A stretch of DNA of 64,000 nucleotides from the NCBI RefSeq assembly GCF_022179465.1, contig NZ_BPQV01000016.1:62001-126000 (forward strand), read 5' to 3'. Positions 16,912 to 25,312 of this stretch are shown here, piece by piece. Under the pieces are notes generated by a model. That model had not been told where the DNA came from and searched no databases. It was given only the letters and a program-made list of their open reading frames with translations. The DNA comes from Methylobacterium organophilum. Lineage in GTDB: Bacteria > Pseudomonadota > Alphaproteobacteria > Rhizobiales > Beijerinckiaceae. Position 1 is the stretch's first letter, and each line of letters starts with the position of its first letter. A program made the position numbers and the translations under genes.

Positions 16912-18180
16912 TCACGCGGTGAACTTCAACAGCTTGATCGCGTCGAAGTCCTGCACGCCGCCGCCGACCCGCTTGGTGGTGTAGAACAGCACGTAGGGCT
17001 TGGCGGAATAGGGGTCGCGCAGGGTGCGCAGCCCCGTGCGGTCCACCACGAGATAGCCCCGCCGGAAATCGCCGAAGGCGACCGAGAGGCTGCCCGTCGC
17101 GAGGTCGGGCATCGCCTCGGCCTCGGCCACGGGGAAGCCCATCAGGGTCGCGGCCCGGTCGGCGGCCAGCGGCGGCTGCCACAGGTAGTTGCCGTCCGCG
17201 TCCTTGAACTTGCGGATCGTGCTCTGCACCCGCCGGTTCATCACGAAGCTCGCCCCCTGCCGGAAACCCGCCCGCAGGGCGTAGACGAGGTCGAACAGCA
17301 CGTCGGAGGGGTTGCTCGCCGGGAAGGCGCCGTTGGCGCCGGTGGCGACGAAGCCGAGCTTGCCCGGCACCCAGGCGCTGTTGGCCACGGTGTCGTAGGC
17401 GAGGAAGCCCTTGGGCCGGCCGCTGCCGCTGCCGGTGACGAAGGCGACGCTCTCCTGCTCGGCGAAGACCGTCTCGATCTCCTCGGCCAGCCAGGCGTCG
17501 ATGTCGACCACCGCGTCGTCGAGCAGCGTCTGGGTCGCCGCCGGCATGGCGTAGAGCTCCATGGCCGGGAAGTTCAGCTCGGTCAGGGGCGGGCTGTCGG
17601 TCTGGGGGCGTGGGGCGGTCTCGGCCACCCAGCCCGCGGCCGGCCCGGTCGCCGAGAAGGCCCGCTTGTACTGGCCGCCGGAGATCACCCGCACGGAGGC
17701 GATGGCGCGGATCGGCGAGATCGTGGCCAGCCGGCGCAGCACCTCGCGCTCGACCATGCTCGGCACGAGGTAGCCGCCATCCGGCCCGGAGCCGGCCGAG
17801 AGCGCCTTCTCCTCCAGCCGCTTCAGGCCGGCGCTCTCGCCGGCCCGCATGTAGAGGTCGAAGGCCGCCTTGTGCTCGCTGGCGCCGGCCACCCGGCGGG
17901 TCCCCTCCGGGTCGGCCAGGGGCGGGCGGGCACGGTCGAGGCTGATCCGGTCGAGCCGGTTCTTGGCCTGGTCGAGGGCCGCGTCGATGCGGGCGAGCTT
18001 CTCCTCCGTCACCACGTCGGCGGAGAGCCGGGTCTCGATCTGCCCGAGCCGGGCGTCGTTGGCCTCCTTGAAAGCCTCGAAGGCGCGGCCGAGCTCGTCC
18101 AGGGCGCTGTCGACGCCGCCGAGCGCCGCCTTGTTCTCGAGGGACTTGGTTTCGATCGCGAAGGGGATCTGTCCGGTCAT
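16912..18180 (-). CDS. GTA gp5: HK97-fold major capsid protein
   Basis: 422 aa. N-terminal coiled-coil scaffold-like region (about 20-80) rich in Glu/Lys, then the HK97 capsid fold from about residue 130 (GGYLVPSMVEREVLRRL, SVRVISGGQYKRAF, VTGSGSGRPKGFLAY, FVMNRRVQSTIRKFKDADG). RcGTA capsids lose an N-terminal piece on maturation (established). ATG start 7 bases after the prohead protease stop. Confidence 0.95.
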   Translation of the reverse strand: MTGQIPFAIETKSLENKAALGGVDSALDELGRAFEAFKEANDARLGQIETRLSADVVTEEKLARIDAALDQAKNRLDRISLDRARPPLADPEGTRRVAGASEHKAAFDLYMRAGESAGLKRLEEKALSAGSGPDGGYLVPSMVEREVLRRLATISPIRAIASVRVISGGQYKRAFSATGPAAGWVAETAPRPQTDSPPLTELNFPAMELYAMPAATQTLLDDAVVDIDAWLAEEIETVFAEQESVAFVTGSGSGRPKGFLAYDTVANSAWVPGKLGFVATGANGAFPASNPSDVLFDLVYALRAGFRQGASFVMNRRVQSTIRKFKDADGNYLWQPPLAADRAATLMGFPVAEAEAMPDLATGSLSVAFGDFRRGYLVVDRTGLRTLRDPYSAKPYVLFYTTKRVGGGVQDFDAIKLLKFTA

Positions 18181-18187
18181 GAGGGCC

Positions 18188-18715
18188 TCAGAGGTGGGAG
18201 GGCGTGGCGGAGCGGGGCGAGATCCGGCCCGGGGGGCCGGGCGGCGGATGCAGGCGGCCGGCGCAGCGGCGCAGCCGCGCGGCGAGGTCGATGGTCGGGG
18301 CGGCCTTGGCGGAGCGGGTGGCGATCCGCGCCCCCGGCTGCAGGGGGAAGCTGACCAGGGAGATCTCCCAGAGATCGACGGCCAGGAGCCGGCGGCCGCC
18401 GCGGGACGGCGCCGCGCGCACGGTCCGGAAGCCGATGGAGAGCCCGTCCAGCGCTCCTTCGCGCAGGAGCGCGTCGAGTTCGCGGGCCCGCTGCACGGCG
18501 AGGTTCAGCCGCCCCTCGACCCGCAGGCCCCTGCCGTCCTCGCGCAGGGCCAGCCAGGCGCCGATGGGCTCGGCCGCGTCGTGCTGCCAGAGCATGCGCA
18601 CGCCCGCCGGGCCCCGCCGGGCGAGGCTGTCCGCGAAGGCGCCCGGCATCACCGTGTCGCGCCCGAGATCGGGCACGCCGAACAGGCTGGCATAGCCGGT
18701 GAAATGGCCATCCAT
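18188..18715 (-). CDS. GTA gp4: HK97-family prohead protease
   Basis: 175 aa maturation protease. Catalytic His in MLWQHD (H45) and Ser in DGLSIGF (S93), with a downstream acidic residue in LWEISLVSFP. It cleaves capsid scaffold segments during head assembly. The ATG at 18715 gives a full domain; the very long upstream frame is a shadow of the portal gene. Confidence 0.93.
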   Translation of the reverse strand: MDGHFTGYASLFGVPDLGRDTVMPGAFADSLARRGPAGVRMLWQHDAAEPIGAWLALREDGRGLRVEGRLNLAVQRARELDALLREGALDGLSIGFRTVRAAPSRGGRRLLAVDLWEISLVSFPLQPGARIATRSAKAAPTIDLAARLRRCAGRLHPPPGPPGRISPRSATPSHL

Positions 18716-18747
18716 CGAAAACCTCGGCGCTGGGAGGAAGGGGGTGG

Positions 18748-19905
18748 TCAGGCGGCGGGCGTGCCGGCCGGCGGGTAGCCCAAAGCCTCGCGCTTCTCGT
18801 CCGGGCTGAGGAAATCCGCGCCCTGGAGGCGGCGCCAGAGGGATTCGCGCTCGGCGGCCAGCGCCTCGATGCCGTCGAGATCGGGCACCAGGGCGGCGGG
18901 GCCGAAGGCCGGCTCCAGCCAGCCGGCGAGGGCGGCGGCGGTGCGGCGCACCAGGGGGATCACCGTCTGGCGGTAGAAGGCGCGGTTGGCCTCGGCGTAA
19001 TTGGCGTGGGTGTTGTCCCCCGGCAGGCCGAGGAGCAGGGGCGGCACGCCGAAGGCGAGGGCGATCTCCCGGGCGGCGGAGGCCTTGGCCTCCACGAAAT
19101 CCATTTCCTTGGGCGAGAGTGCCAGCGGCTTCCAGTCGAGACCGCCATCGAGGAGCAGGGGCCGGCCGGCATTGGCCGCGCCCTGGTAGCTCGCCTCCAG
19201 TTCCCCCTTGAGCCGGCTGAACTGCGCGTCGCTCAGCGAGGCCCCGGAGGCGGGGGCGAAGACCAGGGCGCCGGAGGGGCGCGCCGCGTTGTCGAGCAGC
19301 GCCTTGTGCCAGGCGCCGGCCGCGTTGTGGATGTCGAGGGCGACGGCGGCCGCCTCCACCGGTGAGAGGCCGTAATGGTCGTCGAGGGGATTGAAGGTCT
19401 TCAGGTGCAGGATCGGCGGCACCGGCCCCGCCTGCTCGTAGCGGACGGGCCGTCCCCCGGCGGAATATTCGTAGGCGGTGGGCCAGCCGTCCGGCCCGGC
19501 GATCACCCGCATCCGGTCGGGGCGCAGGGCGTAGAGGGCGCGGGGGGCGCCGTCGAGGAAGACCGCTTCGAGATAGGCGTTCCCGGCGATCATCAAGTGC
19601 CCGTAGACGCCCTCCAGGAAGCCGGGGCCGCCCTCCCGCGGGTTCGGCCGGGCGAGCAGGGCGAGGAGCGGATGTCCCGCCTCGCCGCCCTCCAGGGTGA
19701 GGGGCAGGCTCGCGGCGGATTCCGCGACGAGGCGCACGGCCCGGTGGGCGATGGCGTTGCGCTGGTAGCCCTCCCGGGCGAAGGCGCCGACATCCCGCGT
19801 CATCCAGACGGCGGGGGCGTCGCCGTAGAGGGCGAGGCTCGCCCCCTTCACGGCGGGCGCGGAAAAGCCCGCGGCCCGGACGAGCCGCGCGAGAATGTTG
19901 GGCAT
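18748..19905 (-). CDS. GTA gp3: portal protein
   Basis: 385 aa HK97-family portal protein: YQRNAIAHRAVRLVAESAASLPL, GNAYLEAVF, HLKTFNPLDDHYGLSPVEAA and GVPPLLLGLPGDNTHANYAE are hallmark segments. Forms the dodecameric DNA entry ring. The ATG at 19905 follows a GCGGAG site. A 200-base palindrome-rich gap separates it from the terminase gene. Confidence 0.95.
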   Translation of the reverse strand: MPNILARLVRAAGFSAPAVKGASLALYGDAPAVWMTRDVGAFAREGYQRNAIAHRAVRLVAESAASLPLTLEGGEAGHPLLALLARPNPREGGPGFLEGVYGHLMIAGNAYLEAVFLDGAPRALYALRPDRMRVIAGPDGWPTAYEYSAGGRPVRYEQAGPVPPILHLKTFNPLDDHYGLSPVEAAAVALDIHNAAGAWHKALLDNAARPSGALVFAPASGASLSDAQFSRLKGELEASYQGAANAGRPLLLDGGLDWKPLALSPKEMDFVEAKASAAREIALAFGVPPLLLGLPGDNTHANYAEANRAFYRQTVIPLVRRTAAALAGWLEPAFGPAALVPDLDGIEALAAERESLWRRLQGADFLSPDEKREALGYPPAGTPAA

Positions 19906-19950
19906 CGGGGGCTCCGCGGGTGGAGGTTCGGTCGAGGCGGACGCACCTTT

Positions 19951-20065
19951 CCTCCCCCACTCGGGGGAGGTGGCCGCGAAGCGGACGGAGGGGGCCGTGG
20001 CTTCCGGCCTCGCGCCCGCGGCCCACTCCACCCCGCTTCGCGCGGTTCCCCTCGCCCAGGGCGAG
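19951..20065. repeat. Palindrome-rich extragenic repeat between terL and portal
   Basis: Three nested or consecutive inverted repeats: CCTCCCCC/GGGGGAGG (19951-19958 with 19963-19970), CGCGAAGCGG (19975-19984) with CCGCTTCGCG (20033-20042), and CTCGCC-CAG-GGCGAG (20051-20065). The layout resembles the extragenic palindromic repeats scattered through Methylobacterium genomes (recalled, not searched). No gene is seen here. Confidence 0.6.
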
Positions 20066-20104
20066 GAGAGGGGCGGCCATCGCGTCCATCGTCCGGAAGC
20101 ACGC

Positions 20105-21463
20105 CTATAGCCGCCGCACCTGCGGCGCGGCGGGCGGCGTCAGCATCAGGTGGGTCAGCGCCCAGACCAGGGCGTCGAGCCGGTCGGGGGAGGCGCCGGT
20201 GGAGAGGCCGCCGGGGCCGAAATCGCAGAGTTCGTCCTCCAGGGCCGGGAAGGCGCCGACATGGCGCACCCGGCCCCGGGCGTAGAGCAGGGCGACCGGC
20301 TCGGCCCGCAGGTACTTTCCGCGGCTCGCCCGCACCGGCACCACCGGCACGGCGGCGTCGATCTGGGCGAGCACGGCGGCGACCATCTCGCCGCCCTGGT
20401 TCACCTCCACCACCAGGGCATCGGCCGCGAGCCGGTGGTAGAGGGCCAAGGCGGCCCCGGCCCAGGCCTCCGGGCGCGCCCGGTCGAGGCTGGCATCGGC
20501 GAGCACGTAGGCGATGCCGTCCTCGGCGAGGCCCGCGGCGACGAGGCCGCAGGCATCCGCCCCCGCCCCGGAGCTGGCCGGCGGGTCGAGGGCCACCGCG
20601 ATGCGCATCAGCGCCGGGGCCCGGGCGACGCGGCCGGCCTCGATCAGCGCCCGCGACCAGAGCGCATCCGGCCGGTCGTCGATCAGCACGCCGTCGAGCT
20701 CCTGCCGCCCGAGCCGGGTGCCGGCATAGCGGCCGACGATCGTGTCGAGGAAGCCCGGCGCCAGGTTCATGGCGTTGTCGGCGGTGCGCGCCCGGCTCAC
20801 CGCGACGCGCGGGTCGGCGAGCAGCCGGCGGATCAGCGGCACCGGCCGCGGGGTGGTGGTCACGAGGCCCCGGGGCCGCGCCCCGAGGCGCAGGCCGAAC
20901 TGGATCATGTCCCAGGTGGCCTCCGCATGGCGCCACTTGGCGGCCTCGTCGGCCCAGGCGGCGCCGAACTGGGGTCCGCGCAGGGAATCCGGCTCCTCCG
21001 CCGAGAAGGCGAGGGCCACGGCGCCGTTGGCGAAGGTCAGCCGGCGCCGCGAGGGCATCCAGTCGGGCCGGGCCGCGCCCCGCCGGGGCAGGGCGAGCAG
21101 GCCGGAGGGGCCGTCGATCATCACGTCGCGGACATCGGCGAAGGTCTCGCCGACCAGGGCGATGCGCCCCACCGGCGCGGGCGTGAAGGCGGGGTCGCCC
21201 AGAGCCAGCGCCCGCACCCATTCGGCCCCGGTGCGGGTCTTGCCCGCCCCGCGCCCGCCGATCACCGCCCAGGTGGTCCAGTCGCCCTCCGGCGGCAATT
21301 GATCGTCCCGGGCGAGGAAGAGCCAGTCCTGCGCCAGGGCCCGCACCGCCTCAGGCGGCAGGCTCGCCAGGAAGGCCCCCAGCCGCCCCGTCCGCGAGAA
21401 CCGCCGCAAGGCGTCGCGCGAGGTCGTCGCGGAGGGCGGTGAGATCGGTGTCAGATCCCCCAT
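20105..21463 (-). CDS. GTA gp2: terminase large subunit
   Basis: 452 aa packaging motor. Walker A GGRGAGKTRTGAEW (69-82) and Walker B-like GAAWADEAAKW (D172/E173) form the ATPase. The C-terminal RNase-H-like nuclease carries acidic residues in VALDPPASSGAGADACG and DRLDALVWAL. It packages headful segments of host DNA in GTAs. The ATG at 21463 overlaps the small terminase gene by 113 bases; a shorter start cannot be excluded. Confidence 0.95.
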   Translation of the reverse strand: MGDLTPISPPSATTSRDALRRFSRTGRLGAFLASLPPEAVRALAQDWLFLARDDQLPPEGDWTTWAVIGGRGAGKTRTGAEWVRALALGDPAFTPAPVGRIALVGETFADVRDVMIDGPSGLLALPRRGAARPDWMPSRRRLTFANGAVALAFSAEEPDSLRGPQFGAAWADEAAKWRHAEATWDMIQFGLRLGARPRGLVTTTPRPVPLIRRLLADPRVAVSRARTADNAMNLAPGFLDTIVGRYAGTRLGRQELDGVLIDDRPDALWSRALIEAGRVARAPALMRIAVALDPPASSGAGADACGLVAAGLAEDGIAYVLADASLDRARPEAWAGAALALYHRLAADALVVEVNQGGEMVAAVLAQIDAAVPVVPVRASRGKYLRAEPVALLYARGRVRHVGAFPALEDELCDFGPGGLSTGASPDRLDALVWALTHLMLTPPAAPQVRRL

Positions 21464-22052
21464 CCGCCCCGTCTCCCGTGTCCCGAGGGCCTCCGGCCCG
21501 TTCGTCGGCGTCGAGCGCGTCGAGCAGCCGCTTCAGGCCGCCGAGATCCCGCAGCACCCGGGCGGAATCGATCACCGCCGCGCCCTGCCCGTGCAGGGCG
21601 GCGTCGAAGGCGGCGATCTGCCGGGCGACATGCGCCCGCAGGGCCCGGTTGAGCGCCCGCGCATCGGGCGCCTCCTCCCCGAGGGGCGCGACGGCCGGCG
21701 GCGGCGCCCGCAGGGCGGGCCGGCGCGGGGGCAGGCCGCAGGCGCGGAACAGGTTCTGGGCGGAGCTCGGCCGCACCCCCATCGCCTCGGCGAGGTCCTT
21801 CGGGTCGACCCGCGGCTCGTAATAGAGCCGGGCTACCGCCTGCAGCCGGCTCTCGGGCCAGTTGGCCGGGCTCAGCGCGCCGCGGCCGGCGACCTTCGGC
21901 TTGCGCCAGCCGCCGGCACTGTTCCAGGTGCTGACCGTCTTGGGCGACACGCCGGTGCGCCGGCCGATCTCCACCAGGGTCAGGGCGGTGTCGCGCAGCA
22001 TCGCCTCGACGGCCTGGCGCGTCTCGGCGCTGTAAGGGCTCGGAATCCGCAT
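21351..22052 (-). CDS. GTA gp1: small terminase subunit
   Basis: 233 aa from ATG 22052 (MRIPSPYSAETRQAVEAML). The N-terminal helix-turn-helix (ALTLVEIGRRTGVSPKTVSTW) and a second HTH-like segment (DPKDLAEAMGVRPSSAQNLF) fit a DNA-recognition subunit; the C-terminal half is helical. First gene of the GTA cluster. In RcGTA, small terminase changes are linked to the loss of sequence-specific packaging (established). A start at 22094 would add 14 residues. Confidence 0.88.
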   Translation of the reverse strand: MRIPSPYSAETRQAVEAMLRDTALTLVEIGRRTGVSPKTVSTWNSAGGWRKPKVAGRGALSPANWPESRLQAVARLYYEPRVDPKDLAEAMGVRPSSAQNLFRACGLPPRRPALRAPPPAVAPLGEEAPDARALNRALRAHVARQIAAFDAALHGQGAAVIDSARVLRDLGGLKRLLDALDADERAGGPRDTGDGADGGSDTDLTALRDDLARRLAAVLADGAAGGLPGEPAA

Positions 22053-22092
22053 CACCCCCCGCCGTCTCGTCACACTTCTTGAGCGTGGGATC

Positions 22093-22143
22093 ACCCTAGC
22101 CGAGGAGCGTCACGCTGTCAATCATAAATTCCTATAATAGGAA
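22093..22143 (-). promoter_or_regulatory. Candidate GTA promoter with upstream palindrome
   Basis: On the minus strand TTGACA (22121-22116) is followed after 17 bases by TAGGGT (22098-22093), placing transcription start about 35 bases before the small terminase ATG. Just upstream sits a perfect 15-base palindrome, TTCCTAT-A-ATAGGAA (22129-22143), centred near -50 and AT-rich in a GC-rich genome. That is a position expected for an activator. The regulator is unknown, and the palindrome also lies upstream of the divergent kinase gene. Confidence 0.5.
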
Positions 22144-22351
22144 AAATGTCCGATATTCTCTCCGCCGAACGGCGGGCCGCTCGCCTTGCTGGCGCCGCGC
22201 CCGGCCCGTCGCCGGCGAAATGCCCCATATCCGCAGCGCCCTAGGCCGATGCGATCCCGGTTTCCCCGGCCGGAACGGCGCTACCCTCGACACGTTGACC
22301 GCCGGGTGCCCGGTGTGGTTCAGGCGGGCCGTGAAGCTGGGCGGGTCGCGT

Positions 22352-23383
22352 ATGGTCGGGGCGGCAACGGGCGAGGAGCGGGAGGGCGGCGGGATCCGCG
22401 ACGACTTCCGGCGATTCGCGGATTTCGTCCCGCTCATGATGTGGCGCTGCGACGCGGCCGGTCAGGCGATCCATCACAACGAGTGCTGGCTCGAATTCAC
22501 CGGGCGGAGCCTGGAGGAGGAGCTCGGGCAGGGCTGGCGCCAGGGGCTGCATCCGGACGACTTCGCCCGGCACGCGGCCCTGGTGGACGAGGCCTTCGCC
22601 GCGCGGAAGCCCTTTACCGTGGAATTCCGCCTGCGCCGGCATGACGGGGCCTATCGCTGGCTGCTCGACACCGCCCGGCCCCTGGTCGAGGACGGCGCCT
22701 TCGCCGGCTATATCGGCTCCTGCTTCGACATCACCGACCGCAAGCATGCCGAGGAGCATGCCGAGGCGGCGCTCGCCGAGAAGGAGACGCTGCTCGCGGA
22801 GATCTATCACCGCGTGCGCAACAATCTGCAGGTGATGGTGAGCCTGATCGGCCTCTACGGCCGGGCCGCGCCGGAGCCCTGCCGCGGCAGCTTCGATGCC
22901 CTCGGCCAGCGGGTCCGGGCGATCGCCCTCGTGCAGCAGCACCTGCACGAGGCGCCCCACATCGCCTCCATCGACCTCAAGGACTATCTCCACCGCCTCG
23001 CCTCCGGGCTCGGGCAGCTGCGGCGGGCCGGGCGCATCGGCGTGACGGTCGAGGGGCGGGGCACGAGCATCGTCGAGCCGCGCATCGCCAACGCCCTCGG
23101 CATGATCGTGGCGGAGATCGTGGCCGAATGCCTCGACGCCACGGCGGAGACGGTGGCCTGCACCATCGCCATCACCCTGGAGGCCCCCCCCGGTGCCCCG
23201 GTGCAGCTCGCGATCGTGTCCGGCGAGACGACGGCGATCGCGCGGCCGGGCGTGCCCAAGCTCGGGCCGCGCCTCATCGCGGCCTATGCCGCCCAGGCGG
23301 AGATCGCCGTGCGGGGCGAGGCCACCAAGGCCGATCCCCTACTGCTCCAGCTGCCCGAACCCCGGACGCAGGGGAGGGCCTGA
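22352..23383 (+). CDS. PAS-domain HisKA_2-type sensor kinase with degenerate ATPase domain
   Basis: 343 aa, cytoplasmic. A PAS/PAC fold covers about 15-135 (PLMMWRCDAAGQAIHHN, FRLRRHDGAYRWLLDTARPL, YIGSCFDITDRK). The HisKA_2 dimerisation helix has phospho-acceptor H153 (LLAEIYHRVRNNLQVMVSL). The C-terminal domain is odd: the N-box position reads AEIVAECLDA without the usual Asn, and no clear D-x-G-x-G box follows. It may be a phosphotransferase or pseudo-kinase like ChpT rather than an active kinase. The start at 22352 is chosen for a GGGCGGG site; upstream starts are possible. Confidence 0.8.
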   Translation: MVGAATGEEREGGGIRDDFRRFADFVPLMMWRCDAAGQAIHHNECWLEFTGRSLEEELGQGWRQGLHPDDFARHAALVDEAFAARKPFTVEFRLRRHDGAYRWLLDTARPLVEDGAFAGYIGSCFDITDRKHAEEHAEAALAEKETLLAEIYHRVRNNLQVMVSLIGLYGRAAPEPCRGSFDALGQRVRAIALVQQHLHEAPHIASIDLKDYLHRLASGLGQLRRAGRIGVTVEGRGTSIVEPRIANALGMIVAEIVAECLDATAETVACTIAITLEAPPGAPVQLAIVSGETTAIARPGVPKLGPRLIAAYAAQAEIAVRGEATKADPLLLQLPEPRTQGRA

Positions 23384-23467
23384 CCTGGGCTCCCCCTGCG
23401 GGCCGGTCTCGTCCACGGCGGCATCACCGACTATATGGGGGCCTCGCGAAGACCGGCCGGACCCCGC

Positions 23468-23899
23468 ATGCTGCCTCCCATCGAGACCATCATCGAGAAT
23501 TTCGCCTTCATCGACGACGCGATGGATCGGTACGAATACGTGATCGAGCTCGGGAAGGCGCTGCCGCCCCTGCCCGAGGCGCTGCATTCCGAAACGAACC
23601 GCGTCCATGGCTGCGAGAGCCAGGTCTGGCTCGACGTCTCCCTCGATCGCGCCGGTGCCGGGCCGCAGCTCGCTCTCCAGGGGGACAGCGATTCCCAGAT
23701 CGTGAAGGGATTCGTTGCGCTCATGGTGGCGCTCTACCGCGGCAAGAGCCCCGAGCAGGCCGTGACGACGGACGGGTTCGATCTGCTCAAGCAGCTCGAT
23801 TTCGGCGCGCACATCACCTCCAAGCGCTCGAACGGCGTCCGGTCCATGGTCGAGCGCATCCAGCGGGATGCGCGGCGCTTCGCCGCCGAGGCCGCCTGA
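23468..23899 (+). CDS. SufE-family Fe-S assembly protein
   Basis: 143 aa SufE/CsdE-type sulfur acceptor that takes persulfide sulfur from a cysteine desulfurase. Active cysteine C49 in the conserved VHGCESQVWL. Other family marks: YEYVIELGKALPPLP and DSDSQIVKGFVALMVALYRGKSP. It starts 84 bases after the kinase gene on the same strand. No suf cluster is nearby, so it may act alone with a distant desulfurase. Confidence 0.93.
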   Translation: MLPPIETIIENFAFIDDAMDRYEYVIELGKALPPLPEALHSETNRVHGCESQVWLDVSLDRAGAGPQLALQGDSDSQIVKGFVALMVALYRGKSPEQAVTTDGFDLLKQLDFGAHITSKRSNGVRSMVERIQRDARRFAAEAA

Positions 23900-23995
23900 C
23901 GATCGGGTCCGGCCCGGGGCCGGATCACGCCCCGGCCGAGGGGGCGCCCTTCCCCGGGGCGGGGAAGGGACGGCGGTGTTTCCCCCTGAACCGGC

Positions 23996-24859
23996 TCAGG
24001 CGGAGGCGTCGGCCGCGCGCCAGTGGCGCGCGCGGGCGCGCTCCGGGCCGGTCGCCTCCGGCGCGAGGCCGTAATGCTCGGCGAGCCGCCGCAGGGCGAT
24101 GCGGACCACGACCTTGGCCGAGCGGGCCGGCCAGTCGCGCTCGCTCTCGATCTGCTCCAGCCCCTTCAGGAAGCCGCACAGGTCGATCAGCAGGCCCGAC
24201 AGGTCGGCGCCGACGGCGCGCAGGGCCCGGTCGGTACGCTGGCGCGCCGCCACGACCCGGTCCGAGCCCGCGGCCGGATCGCGCGGGCCGCCGCCATCGA
24301 CCCGCAGCGTATCCCAGGTCTGGCCGAGGCTCGGCAGCATCTGCGCCGCGGTGAGGTCGCGGCGCAGGCGCTCCCCCGCCTCGAAGGCGGCGGCGTCGAT
24401 CAGGGGAATCCCGCCCCGCCCGCGCCGCCGGGCCATCCACGCCAGGGGGCTCTCCGCCGCGTCGCGCAGCCTTACGGCGCCGCCCTCGGGGGGCGTCTCC
24501 GCCACAAGGGTGAGGTGCTGCGCCCGGAAGGCCTCGCCCTCCGGCGCCTCGGCGCGCCGCAGGCGGGCGCGTCCCGCCGGGCTGATCCGCAGGCGGTCCC
24601 CCGGACCGCCGCCCTCGACGAGATCGGCCGCTCGCAGGCGCTCGACCGCGGCACGGCTGAAGCGGCCGCCGCCCAGGGAGATGCCGCCGCGCGCGCGCCG
24701 CACGCAGATCCGCCCGCTCTCGACCGGATCGGGGAAGGCGTAGGCTTCGTCCTCGCCGAGGGCCGCGAGCAGGCGCGCTGCCTCGCGCCCCAGCGGGCGG
24801 CCCGTTCCCCCATCTTGCTCCCGGCGGCCGTCAGACCGCTTTGTCATCGCAATGTTCAT
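23996..24859 (-). CDS. DUF6456-domain protein
   Basis: 287 aa. The C-terminal 100 residues match the alphaproteobacterial DUF6456 pattern ([55 protein letters not shown]). The N-terminal half looks like a helix-turn-helix region ([31 protein letters not shown]). Probably cytoplasmic and DNA-associated; function not known. Starts at 24847 or 24871 are alternatives. Confidence 0.75.
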   Translation of the reverse strand: MNIAMTKRSDGRREQDGGTGRPLGREAARLLAALGEDEAYAFPDPVESGRICVRRARGGISLGGGRFSRAAVERLRAADLVEGGGPGDRLRISPAGRARLRRAEAPEGEAFRAQHLTLVAETPPEGGAVRLRDAAESPLAWMARRRGRGGIPLIDAAAFEAGERLRRDLTAAQMLPSLGQTWDTLRVDGGGPRDPAAGSDRVVAARQRTDRALRAVGADLSGLLIDLCGFLKGLEQIESERDWPARSAKVVVRIALRRLAEHYGLAPEATGPERARARHWRAADASA

Positions 24860-24984
24860 GATATGTTCCAAACGCGATCCGCAATTCGGGGACGGGCGTC
24901 CCCAGGGAGCGAGAGCTATCAGAAAATAATCCTAATTCAAGACTTGACGCCTGATCGGTCGAGGGCGCACGGGGCTGGGGGGCG

Positions 24985-25179
24985 CTATTCGCGCGCGGCC
25001 GGCTTCGTCGGCGGGTGCCTCAGAGCCTCTTCGATCTCTTCCTCGGACTTGCCGCGCACGGCGTAGCCCATGCGCTCGAAACGCTCGATCAGCGTCTCGC
25101 TCTCGGTCGCCTTGCGGGCGGCCCATTCGGCAAGGAGGGCATTCGTCTTGCCGAGCTGCTCGGAGGGATCGTCGTCCAT
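24985..25179 (-). CDS. Small conserved-type hypothetical protein (64 aa)
   Basis: Acidic, helical 64 aa protein (DDDPSEQLGKTNALLAEW, ERMGYAVRGKSEEEIEEALRHPP). No signal or membrane segment. ATG start without a clear ribosome site. It lies between DUF6456 and the mucR terminator on the same strand. Family not recognised. Confidence 0.6.
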   Translation of the reverse strand: MDDDPSEQLGKTNALLAEWAARKATESETLIERFERMGYAVRGKSEEEIEEALRHPPTKPAARE

Positions 25180-25247
25180 CGCCGGAACAATCGGCGAGGA
25201 TGCACCGCGTTCCCGATCTTTCCTGTTGATAAGGGCGTTCCATGTGA

Positions 25248-25282
25248 AAACCCCGGCCGGGACAGAGGCCCGGCCGGGGTTT
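25248..25282 (-). terminator. Rho-independent terminator after mucR
   Basis: A perfect 14-base stem (AAACCCCGGCCGGG with CCCGGCCGGGGTTT) around a 7-base loop, followed on the minus strand by TTTTCAC. It sits 30 bases beyond the mucR stop. Confidence 0.85.
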
Positions 25283-25312
25283 CGAGGTCGATGGCGCGAC
25301 GCTTGCCGACGG

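Larger units (their letters stand above)
1614..22121 (-). mobile_element. RcGTA-like gene transfer agent cluster
   Basis: Contiguous phage head-tail gene set in the exact order known for the Rhodobacter capsulatus GTA: small terminase, large terminase, portal, prohead protease, capsid, connector, head-tail adaptor, DUF3168, major tail protein, gp10, tail chaperone, short tape measure, DUF2460, DUF2163, NlpC/P60 peptidase and TIM-barrel tail protein. A fibre-like DUF2793 protein and lysozyme follow. No integrase, replication gene, repressor or att site is seen around it, which separates it from an ordinary prophage. All head-tail frames look open and full length. It is interrupted at 10.4-11.4 kb and 15.1-16.9 kb by opposite-strand genes. 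Confidence 0.9.

Noticed and set aside
16577-17182. Minus-strand frame across the end of protease B as a sixth capsid-region gene
   Set aside because: It mixes an antisense of the protease and an out-of-frame part of the capsid gene; no independent ribosome site or motif.
1614-22052. Ordinary inducible prophage instead of a GTA
   Set aside because: Gene order, short tape measure and gp12-gp15 set match the R. capsulatus GTA exactly, and integrase, repressor, replication and att sequences are all absent.
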